Shown one piece after another: positions 24,695 to 35,049 of a DNA stretch of 64,000 nt. The DNA is taken from positions 22,723,759 to 22,787,758 of the forward strand of contig NC_065538.1 in the NCBI RefSeq assembly GCF_932294415.1. The letters are read 5' to 3'. The notes below the pieces were generated by a model, which did not search any database, was not told the origin of the DNA, and saw only the letters and a list, made by a program, of their open reading frames with translations. Origin of the DNA: Quercus robur. Its lineage: Eukaryota > Streptophyta > Magnoliopsida > Fagales > Fagaceae. The translations under genes were made by a program, and so were the position numbers. How positions within the stretch are numbered: position 1 is the stretch's first letter; each line of letters opens with the position of its first letter.

Positions 24695-27600
24695 TTGAAG
24701 TGCTATCATAGGTTTGGTAATTCTTATTCTGCCAATCCTAGCAGCAACATGCATGCCTTGCTCACTACTCCTCAGATGGTTCCTGATCTCAATTGGTACC
24801 CGAATTTTGGAGCCACTCATCATCTCACTGCTGATCTTGCAAACCTGAATGTGAAGGTTGATGAGTATCATGGTCCTGATCAAATTCGCATTGGCAATGG
24901 TTTTGGTCTGACTATAAAACACATTGGTTCTACTCATTTATCTACTCCAACTTCATCCTTTCTTTTAAATGATGTTTTACATTTTCCTCATTTTACCAAA
25001 AAATTGATTTCTGTTCACAATTTTACTACTGACACACATACAATAATTGAATTTCATCCTACTCATTTCTTCGTGAAGGATCGCACAATGGTGAAGGTTC
25101 TGCTACATGGGCTGAGTAAAGGTGGATTGTATCTGTTTCCTCTTGCTTTCAATAAAATTCCTTCGTCGTCTTCTGCCTTTGTTGGTGAACGTACTTCTCC
25201 AAATCAATGGCATTCACGTTTGGGACATCCTGCTTTTAGAGTAGTTCGTCATGTTCTTTCTAGGTTTAGCTTGCCTTTTAGTTCAAATAAAACTGTTCAC
25301 TCTTGTTCTGCTTATTTCAGTTCTAAGAGTAAACAACTTCCTTTTGCTTTATCATGTACTCAAGTTAATTCTCCCTTGGAATTAATTTTTACTGATGTTT
25401 GGGGTCCTTCTCCTATTTGTTCTAAATTTGGTTCTAAATATTATGTTTCTTTTATGGGTGCTTACAGTTGCTATACTTGGCTCTATCCCATGACAAATAA
25501 AAGTGATGTTCTCTCTATTTTTATTGAATGGCAAAAATATGTTGAACGATATTTTAATACCACAATTAAAATGGTTCAATCTAATTGGGGTGGAGAATAT
25601 CGCTCTCTAAATAATTTTTTGCAAAATTGTGGCATCACTCACCGTGTTTCTTATCCTCACACCAATCAACAAAATGGTGTTGTTGAGCGTAAGCATCGTC
25701 ATGTTGTCTAGCTTTACTGTATCATGCCAAGGTTCCACTTCAATATTGGGATGAAGCTTTTCAAATAGCGTGTTATTTAATTAACCGTCTTCCAACCTCC
25801 ATTCTAAACAATCAATCTCCTTTTGAAAAACTTTTTCACCAAGCCCCTGATTATAATTTCTTACGTGAGTTTGGTTGTTCTTGTTGGCCAAATTTGAGAC
25901 CCTACAACTCCCATAAGCTTCAACCATGTTCTATTCCATGTGTTTTTCTTGGTTACAGCTTGCTTCATAAGGGCTATAAATGTTTGCATCTCTCTTCAAA
26001 TCGTGTTTATATATCTCGTGATGTTATTTTTGATGAAACACACTTCCCTTTTACAGTCAGTTATGTTGCCTCTCAATTAAATTCCATGACATCAGGTGCA
26101 AATTCATCTCAAGTATAACCTACCAGCTTGTGGACAGCATTGCCTACCCGTGTTGGGCCTCAATTTTCTCATACACCCCTTTCTTAAGCTTCGGCCCATT
26201 CTCCACTTGCTCCGACTGTAACTCTCGACCCAACAGGTGCAGCCCAGCCCACCTCTTGCCCTATAACTACATCTGATTAGGTACACGCCTCATCACAGAT
26301 TCATGCCTCTTCACAGAGTCATGTTGAGTCTTCTATTTCGGATCTCCCTTCGCTTAGTCAGCCCTCTACCACTTCACACCCAGATTTGTCTTCTCATCCT
26401 ATGACTGCTTGCTGCAGGAATCACATCTCCAAGCCTAAGTCCTTCACTGATGGGACTGTGAGATATCCTTTGCCTCATGCTCTCCTTGTAGATGGTGTTA
26501 ATGTGAATGTCTCGGCTGAACCAACTTGCTACACCTCGGCAATGAAGGATCCTAAATGGTGTGCTGTAATGAATCTTGAATTTGATGCATTACTTAAGAA
26601 TCAGACTTGGGATCTTGTTCCTTCTCATCTTGCTCGGAATATTGTTGGCTATAAGTGGCTGTTTCAGATTAAAAGGCTTGTCGATGGCTCAATTGAACGA
26701 TACAAAGCCTGTCTCATTGCCAAGGGCTTCCATCAAGTTCTTGGTGTCGATTATGGTGAGACTTTCAGTCCTGTGATCAAACCCACTATAGTATGCATAG
26801 TCTTGTCTCTTGCTGTGTCTAAAGGTTGGGTTTTATGTCAATTTGATGTTCAAATTGCATTTTTACATGGCAATCTGTATGAGGATGTTTACATGTCTCA
26901 ACCTCTGGGGTTTTCTCATCCTCAATTCCCTAATCATGTCTGCAAATTGAAAAAGGCGCTTTATGGGTTAAAGCAATCTCCTTGGGCGTGGTTTTCTTAC
27001 CTCAGTTCTCGGTTACTTGCATTGGGTTTTCATGGTTCACAGTCTGATTCCTCTTTGTTTATTTATCATAGTGCTGTTGTCACTATTTATTTTCTAATAT
27101 ATGTGGATGATATAATTGTTACTGCATCTCAACCTTCAGCCATTGATGCTTTGCTTCGTCACTTGCAACTTGATTTTGCCATTAAAGATTTTGGCAATTT
27201 GAATTTCTTTCTTGGTGTTGAAGTCTTGCCTATTTTTAATGGATTGTTGTTATCTTAGAAACAATATATTATGGATCTTTTAGGCAAAACAAAGATGCTA
27301 GAAGCAAAGCCCCTTAGTTCTTCATTGGCTTCCTCCACTAACTTCTTTGCCTTTGAAGGGGATCATCTCCCTGATGCTACCTTATATAGAAGAACTGTTG
27401 GAGCCTTGCAATACTTGTCTCTCACTCGCCCTGACATTAATTTCATTGTCAACAAACTTTCTCAGTTTATGCATCATCCAACTACCATTCACTGGCAAGC
27501 TATCAAGCGACTTCTACATTACCTCAAGCAAACCATTCACTTTGGTTTACAGTTGAAGCGATAAAAATCTCTCTCTCTTCAGGTTTTCTCTGATGTGGAT

Positions 27601-28020
27601 TAGGTTGGATGTTGCGATGATTGACGTTCAACTAGGGGCTTTTGTGTATTTCTTGGTGACAATCTCATTTCTTGAGGCTGCAAAAAGCAAAAGACCGTTG
27701 CTTGGTCTAGTATAGAGGCAGAATATAAAGCTATTGCTAATGCTACTGCAAAAACTAAGTGGCTGTGCGCTCTTCTTTTTGAGCTTGGTGCCCCTGTTAC
27801 TTGCTCTCCAGTGCTATGGTGTGACAACATTGGTGCCACTTATTTGTCGTCAAATTTGGTTTTCCATGCACGTACAAAGCATGTTGAGATTGATTTCCAT
27901 TTTGTTCGAGATATGGCTGGTGATGGTTCTCTTGTGGTTCACTTTTTTGTCTAGCAAAGATTAGTTAGCTGATATTTTTACAAAGCCTCTTTCTTCTTCT
28001 TGGTTTGCTATGCTTCGGAC
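24695..28020 (+). pseudogene. copia pol remnant (integrase, reverse transcriptase, RNase H)
   Basis: From 24,695 to 25,711 the frame covers the pre-integrase motif WHSRLGHPAF and the integrase core. The first catalytic Asp is present in FTDVWGPSP, the second is Asn (MVQSNWGGEY), and the Glu is present (NGVVERKH). After a frame change near 25,700 the core continues, and 26,386-27,258 encodes the copia reverse transcriptase with ALYGLKQSPWAW and the YVDD catalytic box at about 27,100. TAG at 27,256 interrupts a Q-rich site, after which the same frame runs on with DATLYRRTVGALQYLSLTRP. RNase H traces with [15 protein letters not shown] lie near 27,705-27,750 amid further stops. Neither integration nor translation of a full polyprotein is possible. 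Confidence 0.88.
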
Positions 28021-28062
28021 CAATCTCAAAGTTCTTCCAGAACAGTTGAGCTTGCGGGGGAG

Positions 28063-28318
28063 TGTTAAGGATAAGGTTGCCAGCCCAAAAAAATGGTGCT
28101 GTGTAGCTATGATGTAGTTGCATAAATTCAAATTTAAATCAAATTCGTGTAGCAGCTGTAGATAGACATTTCAATTTTTGATTTGAATTGTAACAGAGTT
28201 TTAGATTGAGATATGATAAGATAGGATAGGGTAGAGTTATAAAATACACAAGTATGGAGATACCAACCCAAGATAGGGTAGAGTTATTTTAGTTTTTATA
28301 AAACACACACCAACCCAA
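28063..28318 (+). repeat. 3' LTR of the copia element, truncated and rearranged
   Basis: TGTTAAGGATAAGGTTGCC begins the LTR, which follows the 5' LTR to about 28,240 (GATAGGGTAGAGTTAT). That 16-mer then recurs at 28,272-28,287 with period 47, and ACCAACCCAA recurs with the same period, but the centres of the two 47-bp units differ. ACAAGTATGGAGATACC inside the first unit is found again at about 28,378. The remaining ~60 bp of the LTR is missing. Confidence 0.75.
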
Positions 28319-28472
28319 GAAATGCCACCAGCAACCCACTGGTTCTCGACCAATTGATAGGAGATGACATTGATAATACAAGTATGGAGATACCATTTGA
28401 AAACTATTGATATAAACTATCCAATAGACATTACATTCATTAAATAAATAAGCTGTAATCATAAGTAATATT

Positions 28473-29272
28473 TGTGGGAACGCAAGGCCTAATATATATT
28501 GGGCTTTGGGTTTTGTCCGAGGAGGCACAGTGATTTGAGAATAGATTAATAGTGAGGAAGAAGTAAGACTTTGAACTTCACGAGCAAGCTATGACTGTAA
28601 AGGCTAGGAGAGGTAGGTCGAGGAGGAGTATCTCCTCAGATAAACGAAGAAGGGGTCAGAAAGTGTGTTCTGTCATCTAGAATGATGTTCCAGGAAGTTC
28701 TGTTGATAAGAATATGCACTGCGAACGTACAGGACAAATGGGAGCTAAGAAATATCTAAGAAAAAGTTGCTACCACCGCATTGAATGCTCTGCAGCTAAC
28801 TCTCTGGCCGCATTTATGTGGAGAAGACCCATGAATAGTGCTGCCTTGGTCGCCACAATTCATAGAGGGCCTGTAAGGGTGTTCGATGGGACAAGCACTC
28901 AAGTAGTGGCTTGGACAATCGACAAGTGGAAGGCCAAGATCATTCAAAGGGAGATATATAATGTAAGAGACCCCTGAGGAAAGAGGGATCGAAAAATATA
29001 AAGAGAAACACTATAGTAATCAAGAACTGGACTTGTAATTAAACTTGAGAATCAATATATAAGAACTGATCTCCTCGGACTGTGCCGAGGACAGTTTTCT
29101 TTAGATTAAACTAGTCAATCTTTATTTTCTTGTCATTTGAATCCACTTTGCTTGTTGTTTGATTCATTAAAGTCCAGTTTTCCAATTCACTCTCTGCAAA
29201 TTTATTGTATTGGGCTTTTTGGGCCTAAGTTCATTTATCTTCTGGGCTAGGGACTCAAATTGCGTTCTTACA
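28473..29272 (+). mobile_element. Solo LTR, 800 bp, with perfect target duplication
   Basis: It begins TGTGGGAACGCAA and ends TTGCGTTCTTACA, a 13-bp terminal inverted repeat with two mismatches and the canonical TG...CA ends. ATATT flanks both sides (28,468-28,472 and 29,273-29,277), the 5-bp target duplication of LTR integration. No internal region is present, so it arose by LTR-LTR recombination. TATATAATG near 28,958 may be the old TATA region. It is related to the inverted element at 5.0-5.8 kb. The 87-codon frame inside is not a gene. Confidence 0.85.
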
Positions 29273-29518
29273 ATATTGTATAACTAAAAGAAAAGAAATG
29301 GACATATGAAAAAATGACTTACAAATTCAAACATATATTCATAGGGAATTGCATTTAAAAAAAATAAAAATTGAAAATGACTCATTTCTAATGATACACC
29401 AACAACCAAAGGGTTTGCTATAAAACCCCATTTTGGTGAACAATTCATAACCCAAATGCATAATTTATGTAGTAACCCACCAACAATTCAACCCACCAAC
29501 CAAAAAAAAAAAAAAAGA

Positions 29519-30739
29519 ACTCTTAGGGGGTGTTTGGTGAGTGTTTCTAAACAACAATTTTCAGTTTTTAAACACTCTTCTTTTTTTGTTTCGTTACTTT
29601 TACTATGGATGCAGCCATGGAGGAACTTTGGAAACACTTCAAGTTGTCTAATGAGGAAAAAGGAATAATGGCTGTGAAATCTCATGAAGTTGCTGTCTCT
29701 AAACAACAGGCTCAGTTTAGCATCTTGTTTAAGTTGCAAACTACCAAAGACTTCAATAAGGAAGCCTTCAAATCTACTTGTTTAAGTCTTTGGCGATGTT
29801 CTTGGGGAGTAACCATAAAAGAGGTGGGTCAGAATTTATTTTTAGCTATCTTTGGCTCAGAGGAACATGTGAGGGAGATCATTGATAAGAGTCCATGGTC
29901 ATTTGATAAAAGACTAATTTTGATGAAACGTTTCTACGGTGATATTAGCCCAGCTAATGTTAGTTTTACTCATTCTCCTTTCTAGATTCGTATTTTTAAT
30001 ATTCCAATTAAAAGTATGAATAAGGATGTTGGTGCTCATATTGCTAATGAGATGGTGAACTTATTACGGTAGATGCTCCAAAAAGTGGTTTAGCTTGGGG
30101 ACCTTTTCTTCAAATTAGAGTAAGTATTGATACAACTAAGCCTCTCATGCCTGGTAAAATGATTCAGATTGAGAACCTCGATGCAGGATGAGTTGTTTTT
30201 AAATATGAAAGACTTCCTATTTTTTGTTATTGTAGTGGTATTCTTGGTCATCAAGATCGTGAGTGTCCTCAGTTGAAAACGGGATGTTTTTCCTCTGATG
30301 AAGATGAATTTCAGTTTGGACCTTGGCTTCGCTCTATTACTTTAAGGGGTGGACGTAAAAGAGAGTTAGGTATTCCTCATTCAGAGGCATGAGACAAGGA
30401 TGATGATGATGAACCGGAGGATTCTTTACATATTGGAAGGCTGCTGAAGGAGCTTCCTATGGTTCATTCGGTGGTTACTCCAAGAAGCAATACAGCTATT
30501 TCAGCGAAGGCAAATATTTGCTCTTCTATTACTCGGGAAAATTCAAATGTTCGAAAGGACATAGCTTATCCGAATTTAGTGTTGGATTCAATCCAAAATC
30601 AAATTTGATTATTCAAGATCAAATTTTGGATTTGGACCAATCCAAGATCTCGCCCACTAAGGTAATTCCCTCTTTAAATCCGGATGTTGAAGATAGAGAT
30701 AAGGAGGATCCGTTGAGTTTTCAAACACTTAGTGATAAG
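29519..30739 (+). pseudogene. LINE ORF1 remnant (DUF4283 / zinc-knuckle type), 5' part
   Basis: After an A-rich run, ATG at 29,605 opens a 126-codon frame (MDAAMEELWKHFKLSNEEKG...) with the W-rich DUF4283 pattern: LWRCSWGVTIKEVGQNLFLA and IIDKSPWSFDKRLILMKRF. The frame stops at TAG 29,983 and continues degenerately. A CCHC knuckle is seen at about 30,220-30,275 (FCYCSGILGHQDRECPQL). These are hallmarks of the first ORF of plant L1-type LINEs. The element is split at 30,735-30,739 (ATAAG) by the gypsy insertion and resumes at 40,921. Confidence 0.75.
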
Positions 30740-31313
30740 TGATGATACCGAAAATAATACCACCAGTGAGTCACACGTTCCTCGCACGTCGCAAATGGCA
30801 CCTGCACAACAAAAAGGAAGAACCTAGCAGAGAGTACCGGTGTGGTATCAACCAAACACCCTCCGAAGGTTAAGTCAGAACTATTCTCGCTGCTCTAGAG
30901 TGCTAGAGAGGGTAAATTATGCGTACCTTGGGTTGTGAGGGTGCTTGGGTTTTTATAGTAGCGAGGGTTGCCCCTCTTTTCCTTGGAGTGGAAGTCTTTT
31001 CCTTATAGGAGTCCTCTTGAGCGTATTTTACGGGATCTTTTCCTTATAAGGATCCCTTGAATATTATCTAGCGTGGGAAGCAAGACAATTCCTTATACGT
31101 AACGTGGGTAGCAAGTAAACTTATGCTCGGTCCGTCAGCTTCAATTTACTTCCTTCAGCTTTTTGGGCGTCGGTCTAGTAGTGCCGTCAGCCTTGGAGCC
31201 AACTGACCTATGACCGTCAGCTATAACATCCTTCGTCTGCTATGTCCGAAGGATTGCACTAAACCCGTCAGCTTTATGTTCCGCGTGGCTAGACTCATCT
31301 TTTATCCTCATAA
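30740..31313 (-). repeat. 3' LTR (element orientation) of the gypsy element
   Basis: On the + strand it runs from TGATGATACCGAAAATAAT to TTTTATCCTCATAA. The other LTR ends CATCA at that point, so this one carries one change in the terminal hexamer. On the - strand the neighbouring internal sequence GAGTAGGGGGCAGC is the likely polypurine tract. The motif CCGTCAGC recurs several times within it. Confidence 0.9.
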
Positions 31314-31522
31314 GCTGCCCCCTACTCTACGTGCTCGACGCCTCACACCGTCAGCATGTGGAGTTTATGACTTAACCATCTTTTTGTTCTCAGAGACGAG
31401 AAAACCAATTATGAATGACTCCTCGAGCCGCGAGCTATTAGATGCAAGGACACGTGGCGCGCTTTCGTTGGCCTCGTTTCTGGGCACGGGTGTCGCCTCG
31501 CCTTCTGTGCATTTGCCCTCTT

Positions 31523-31790
31523 ATATATATATATCATGTCCCTTGTCTTATTTCTCTATTTCAACCTCGCTGACTTTTCTAGAGAGAACCCGTCGCCCTT
31601 ACTTCCGATTTGATCCGTCAGCTGTTATCAACACCGTCACTTCCAAGGTTGTTTCATCCATTCAAGACCTGTTTTACCTGTAAGTTCTTCTTCCCTTTTT
31701 CTTTGCTTTTTTACTTCTGCCTGAAATTTTTTTTTATTGAGGACGTCAGTCTAGGCACTTAGAGTGGATCCGTCACTTGTAGGTAGTCAG
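31523..31790 (+). promoter_or_regulatory. Putative promoter and spliced leader of the antisense gene in the gypsy spacer
   Basis: A TATA-like run (CTTATATATATATATCATG, about 31,520-31,536) lies upstream of a C/T-rich leader on the + strand. A donor-like ACCT then GTAAGTTC at 31,681 and an acceptor-like GGACGTCAG or GTCTAG near 31,749-31,753 suggest one leader intron before the first ATG at 31,791. This is inferred from sequence signals alone. Confidence 0.45.
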
Positions 31791-33986
31791 ATGTCAAGTA
31801 ACGCGTCGAGTGATCAGTCGTTAGTCCGCGATGGAGCGGGCTATGACGAATTTTTTGGCTCAGGTCAAGAGTCCGACGGATTTTCTGAGTCGTCAGGAAA
31901 AGAAACGTTAGCCCAATCCCCTAGTATTGACGTAGAAGACCATGTTGAGGGAGTTAGGGAGAAAGTGTTAAGTGAGGTTGAGGTTGAGGGGGGAGACGAG
32001 GAGATTGTTTGTGACGGGAATGGGGATGAAGGTGACAAGGAGGTTGATAGTGACGGGAATAGGGATGAAGGTGACGAAGAGTCCTGTGAAGGAACTTCAG
32101 GGAGTTCTGGAGGTAACCGTCCCTTCATTCTTCCGGAGGAGTGGGCCGTCAATAAATTCCTTCCAAAGATGAGCAACAGAGTTTTTAATGAGTTACGTAC
32201 CCGTTTCCAAATCCCAGATCACATTCCTATCCGTCTTCCTAGAAAAAACGAGAGGTGTTATACAGGGAGGACTGCAGATGTTGGGATGTACGATGCCATG
32301 CTCGCAGCAGGCCTCAGATTACCACTAACGGCTTTACACCGTTAGCTGGCGGATTTCTTGGGATTGTCCGTCAGCCAGATTGCTCCGAATGCCTGGAGGA
32401 TCTTCATTGGTGCTGAGATCCTTTGGGGTCGATTGAGTGGGGGGAACCGTCGCCTTTCGCTAGACGAGTTCTTTTATTGCTACAGACCCCAGCATAAAGT
32501 ATCTACCAAGGGGACATACCATTTTGCTCCTCGTGAGAAGAGCTTAAGATTAGTGTCTGATATGCCAGACTCAAATAGGAATTGGAAGAGTAGATTTTTC
32601 TTTGTTAAGGGGACGGACTGGGTGTGCCGTCTGGACAAGTGGGATACGCTGCCCGGTGGTTATTTTGATAACACTTGGGCTTATATTAGGGATTCAGGTC
32701 GCCCCTTCTCTTTCTTTCTACCGTCTCTTTTCACTTGTTAGGGAGTTTTTTAACATCGTCTATTCCCTTTTGTTTCAGCTAGCGCTCACCCGGAAATATC
32801 TGACGAACAAAGGGAATTCATCCGTCGGATACTTGGCATCTTGCTTGAGCAACGGAAGTGTAGGGATTTGATCACCCTAGACACCCTTCATCTGTATTGT
32901 GGGGGTCCAGAGCCGACGGCTGAAGCTCGGAAGTTGGAAGAATTTTCCCGAAAACGTAAGTGGACGCCTTATTTAATCCGTCGGCTTATTTACTCCGTCT
33001 GCTTTACTGATCTGTCAGTTTATTTTGCGTAGAGATGGAAGCTGCAAAGCAAAGGGTAAGGGCCGCCGCTGCTCGTAAGAAGGAGGAAGAGAAGGCCAAG
33101 GGAAAGGAAGGAGTGTCCTCGTCAACCCCTCATTCTGCTTTTAAGGGTTCAGTTAAGAGGAAGGCTGATGGAAAGGATGATCCTCCTTCTAAGAAGGTGG
33201 CCGTCAGTCCTGGGGATGTGCCCTCCAAGAAGTCGCCCCCCAAGTCTAGGCACGGTGCTGGGAAAGGAGTGATGACCTCTTCCGGCCCTGTCATTGAGGG
33301 GCCCCGTTGCTTGTTGACTCACAAGGAATACGCTGTTGAAGGGGTAGAATCTCATATAAAACAGACGGATCTGGATCCTTGTGCTCAACTAGGGACGGAG
33401 GACCTGGGAGCGTCAACTTTCTTTGATATAGCACGGGTATGCTTCCTACCTTAAATAACCTGATCTTGCCTTGGTTAATAGCTGACGATTGTACTTCCTT
33501 CAGGCCTTGGTTCGTGTTAAAGCACTCCAAGACCGGTGCGTGGCCAAAGAGGGCGTCGCCGCTTGGGTTAGGAGGCATAACTCCAACCTGATGGATCAGC
33601 AGGCGCAATATAAGGAGGCCGTCCGTCTCTTAAATGCAGATCTGAAGGACGTGAGGGAGAAGTTAGGAGAGGCTGAGCATCAGCAGAAGAAGCTTGAGGA
33701 GGAAGTTTCGTCTTTATGCGCGCAAGTAGAGACGGCTGGGACTGACGCGGTCCAAAAATTCAAGACAACCCAGTCATTTATTGATTCCTGTGCTGATTAT
33801 TATGGCACTGGTTTCGATGATTGTCTGAAGCAAGTAGCGTCAGTCTATCTGGAGTTGGATCTATCTGGAATTACCATGGATGTCTCCGTGCCGATGACAC
33901 CTGCTGGCGACACTGTTGCTGATAAAGCTGACGAACCCCTCAATTTGGACCTTTTGCTTAATGATGTCGGAGTTGTTTTAGCCTAG
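31791..33986 (+). pseudogene. Spliced additional ORF of the Tat element (putative gypsy-type transposon protein), antisense to gag-pol
   Basis: The phase-consistent model is join(31791..32697, 32779..32955, 33033..33436, 33504..33986), about 656 residues, with introns of 81, 77 and 67 bp bounded by GT...AG. The N-terminal part is acidic, rich in GDEG/DGN. The middle matches what I recall of the putative gypsy-type transposon domain: PNAWRIFIGAEILWG, LDEFFYCYRPQHK, SDMPDSNRNWKSRFFFVKG. Next comes a Lys-rich basic segment (KKEEEKAKGKEG; RKADGKDDPPSKK). The C-terminal exon is a coiled coil (LKDVREKLGEAEHQQKKLEE). One in-frame TAG (32,343-32,345) interrupts exon 1, so this copy is formally a pseudogene. 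Such additional ORFs are known from Tat-lineage elements. Their function is unknown; a DNA- or protein-binding role is only a guess. Confidence 0.75.
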
Positions 33987-34399
33987 CCTGCCGTCAACAC
34001 TCCTGCTGAGTCTTCAGATAAAGCATAAACTGCCAAGGATAAAGTTGACGGGGTCTCTAAGGACGCTCCTGTCACCTAGTCCTGGCCTTTTATTTCAATT
34101 TTTGGACAATGTTTTTAAGTGCCCTTGTGTTTATCGGGCTTTTACTTGTAACTCCCTCTGCCCTTTTTTATGGCACTTGGTATCCGTTGCTTTGAACATG
34201 TACACTGATGTTTTTGTTTCTTTCCTTTATCAACTAATTTCTATGGCCCTATTTATTTGATGAGACCGTTATCTTTTTGATTTTAGCCTTTTTTGATGAG
34301 CTCGTCATCTCTACAGGCTGATTGGTTTGAGAACCTTGTTTGTGAGTAAAGTCTCATTTTTTGGTCAGACCGTCATCTATTGGACCGTCATCTTTATAG

Positions 34400-34815
34400 G
34401 TCCGTTGGTTCTAGGACCTGGTCCATATGATGATAGCTTCTTCTAATGGACCGTAAGCTTTTTAGCTTTAGCCTTGCGGGACCGTCATTTTCTTAGCCTT
34501 AGCCCTGATGTCCTTGACATCATCGTTGGTCCGTCAGTTTTTAGGACCTTATCCATATGATGATAGCTTCATCTATTGGACCATCAGCTTTTTAGCTTTA
34601 GCCCTTCCGGACCGTCATTTTCTTGGCCTTAGCCTTAATTTCCTTAGACATCTTCGTTGGTCCATCAGTTTTTAGGACCTTGTCCATATGATGATAGCTT
34701 CATCTATTGGACCGTCAGCTTTTTAGCTTTAGCCCTTCTGGACCGTCATTTTCTTGGCCTTAGCCTTGATGTCTTTGACATCTTCGTTGGTCCGCCAGTT
34801 TCTAGTCCGTGTGTT
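34400..34815 (+). repeat. About 131-bp tandem repeat, three copies, in the gypsy spacer
   Basis: CCATATGATGATAGCTTC recurs at 34,423, 34,553 and 34,684. Each unit includes GGACCGTCAG or a variant, TTTTTAGCTTTAGCC, GGACCGTCATTTTCTT and CATCTTCGTTGGTCC. The spacer on either side is also rich in CCGTCA. No protein frame is preserved across units. Confidence 0.85.
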
Positions 34816-35049
34816 ATGGACTTAGTCGTTTTGGCTGTGAACTTAGTGGACCGTAGAAAAAATAGATACTTCAGTAATTTCTGAAGAAACTCCTCTTATT
34901 GCCATGCATTTAAATAAAAGTAATTAAAACCAAATCTTGCCCTTTGGGTTAAAAAGTATTGTTGCAAAAAATAAAGTAAATGATAAATCTGAGAAGTAAA
35001 ACTAAAATTTGCTGGAATAAAAAAGAGGTTGGTCTTCATGCTGTCGCTC

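Larger units (their letters stand above)
23469..28318 (+). mobile_element. Decayed Ty1/copia LTR retrotransposon
   Basis: The element runs on the + strand: 5' LTR (23,469-23,764), tRNA-Met-type primer-binding site (TGGTATCAGAGC, 23,765-23,776), gag, integrase, reverse transcriptase and RNase H in the copia order, a purine-rich tract CTTGCGGGGGAG ending at 28,062, and a 3' LTR from 28,063 that is truncated and rearranged after about 28,240. The coding region has many stops and frame changes, so the copy cannot move on its own. The 5' LTR terminus is TA rather than TG. No target duplication is recognisable because the right end is lost. Confidence 0.9.

Noticed and set aside
24479..24937. 152-codon - strand frame
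   Set aside because: Antisense to the copia gag/integrase remnant; no family motif.
31210..31683. 157-codon + strand frame at the LTR/spacer junction
   Set aside because: It starts inside the gypsy LTR and runs over the TATA-like box and leader of the additional gene. No protein-like motif.
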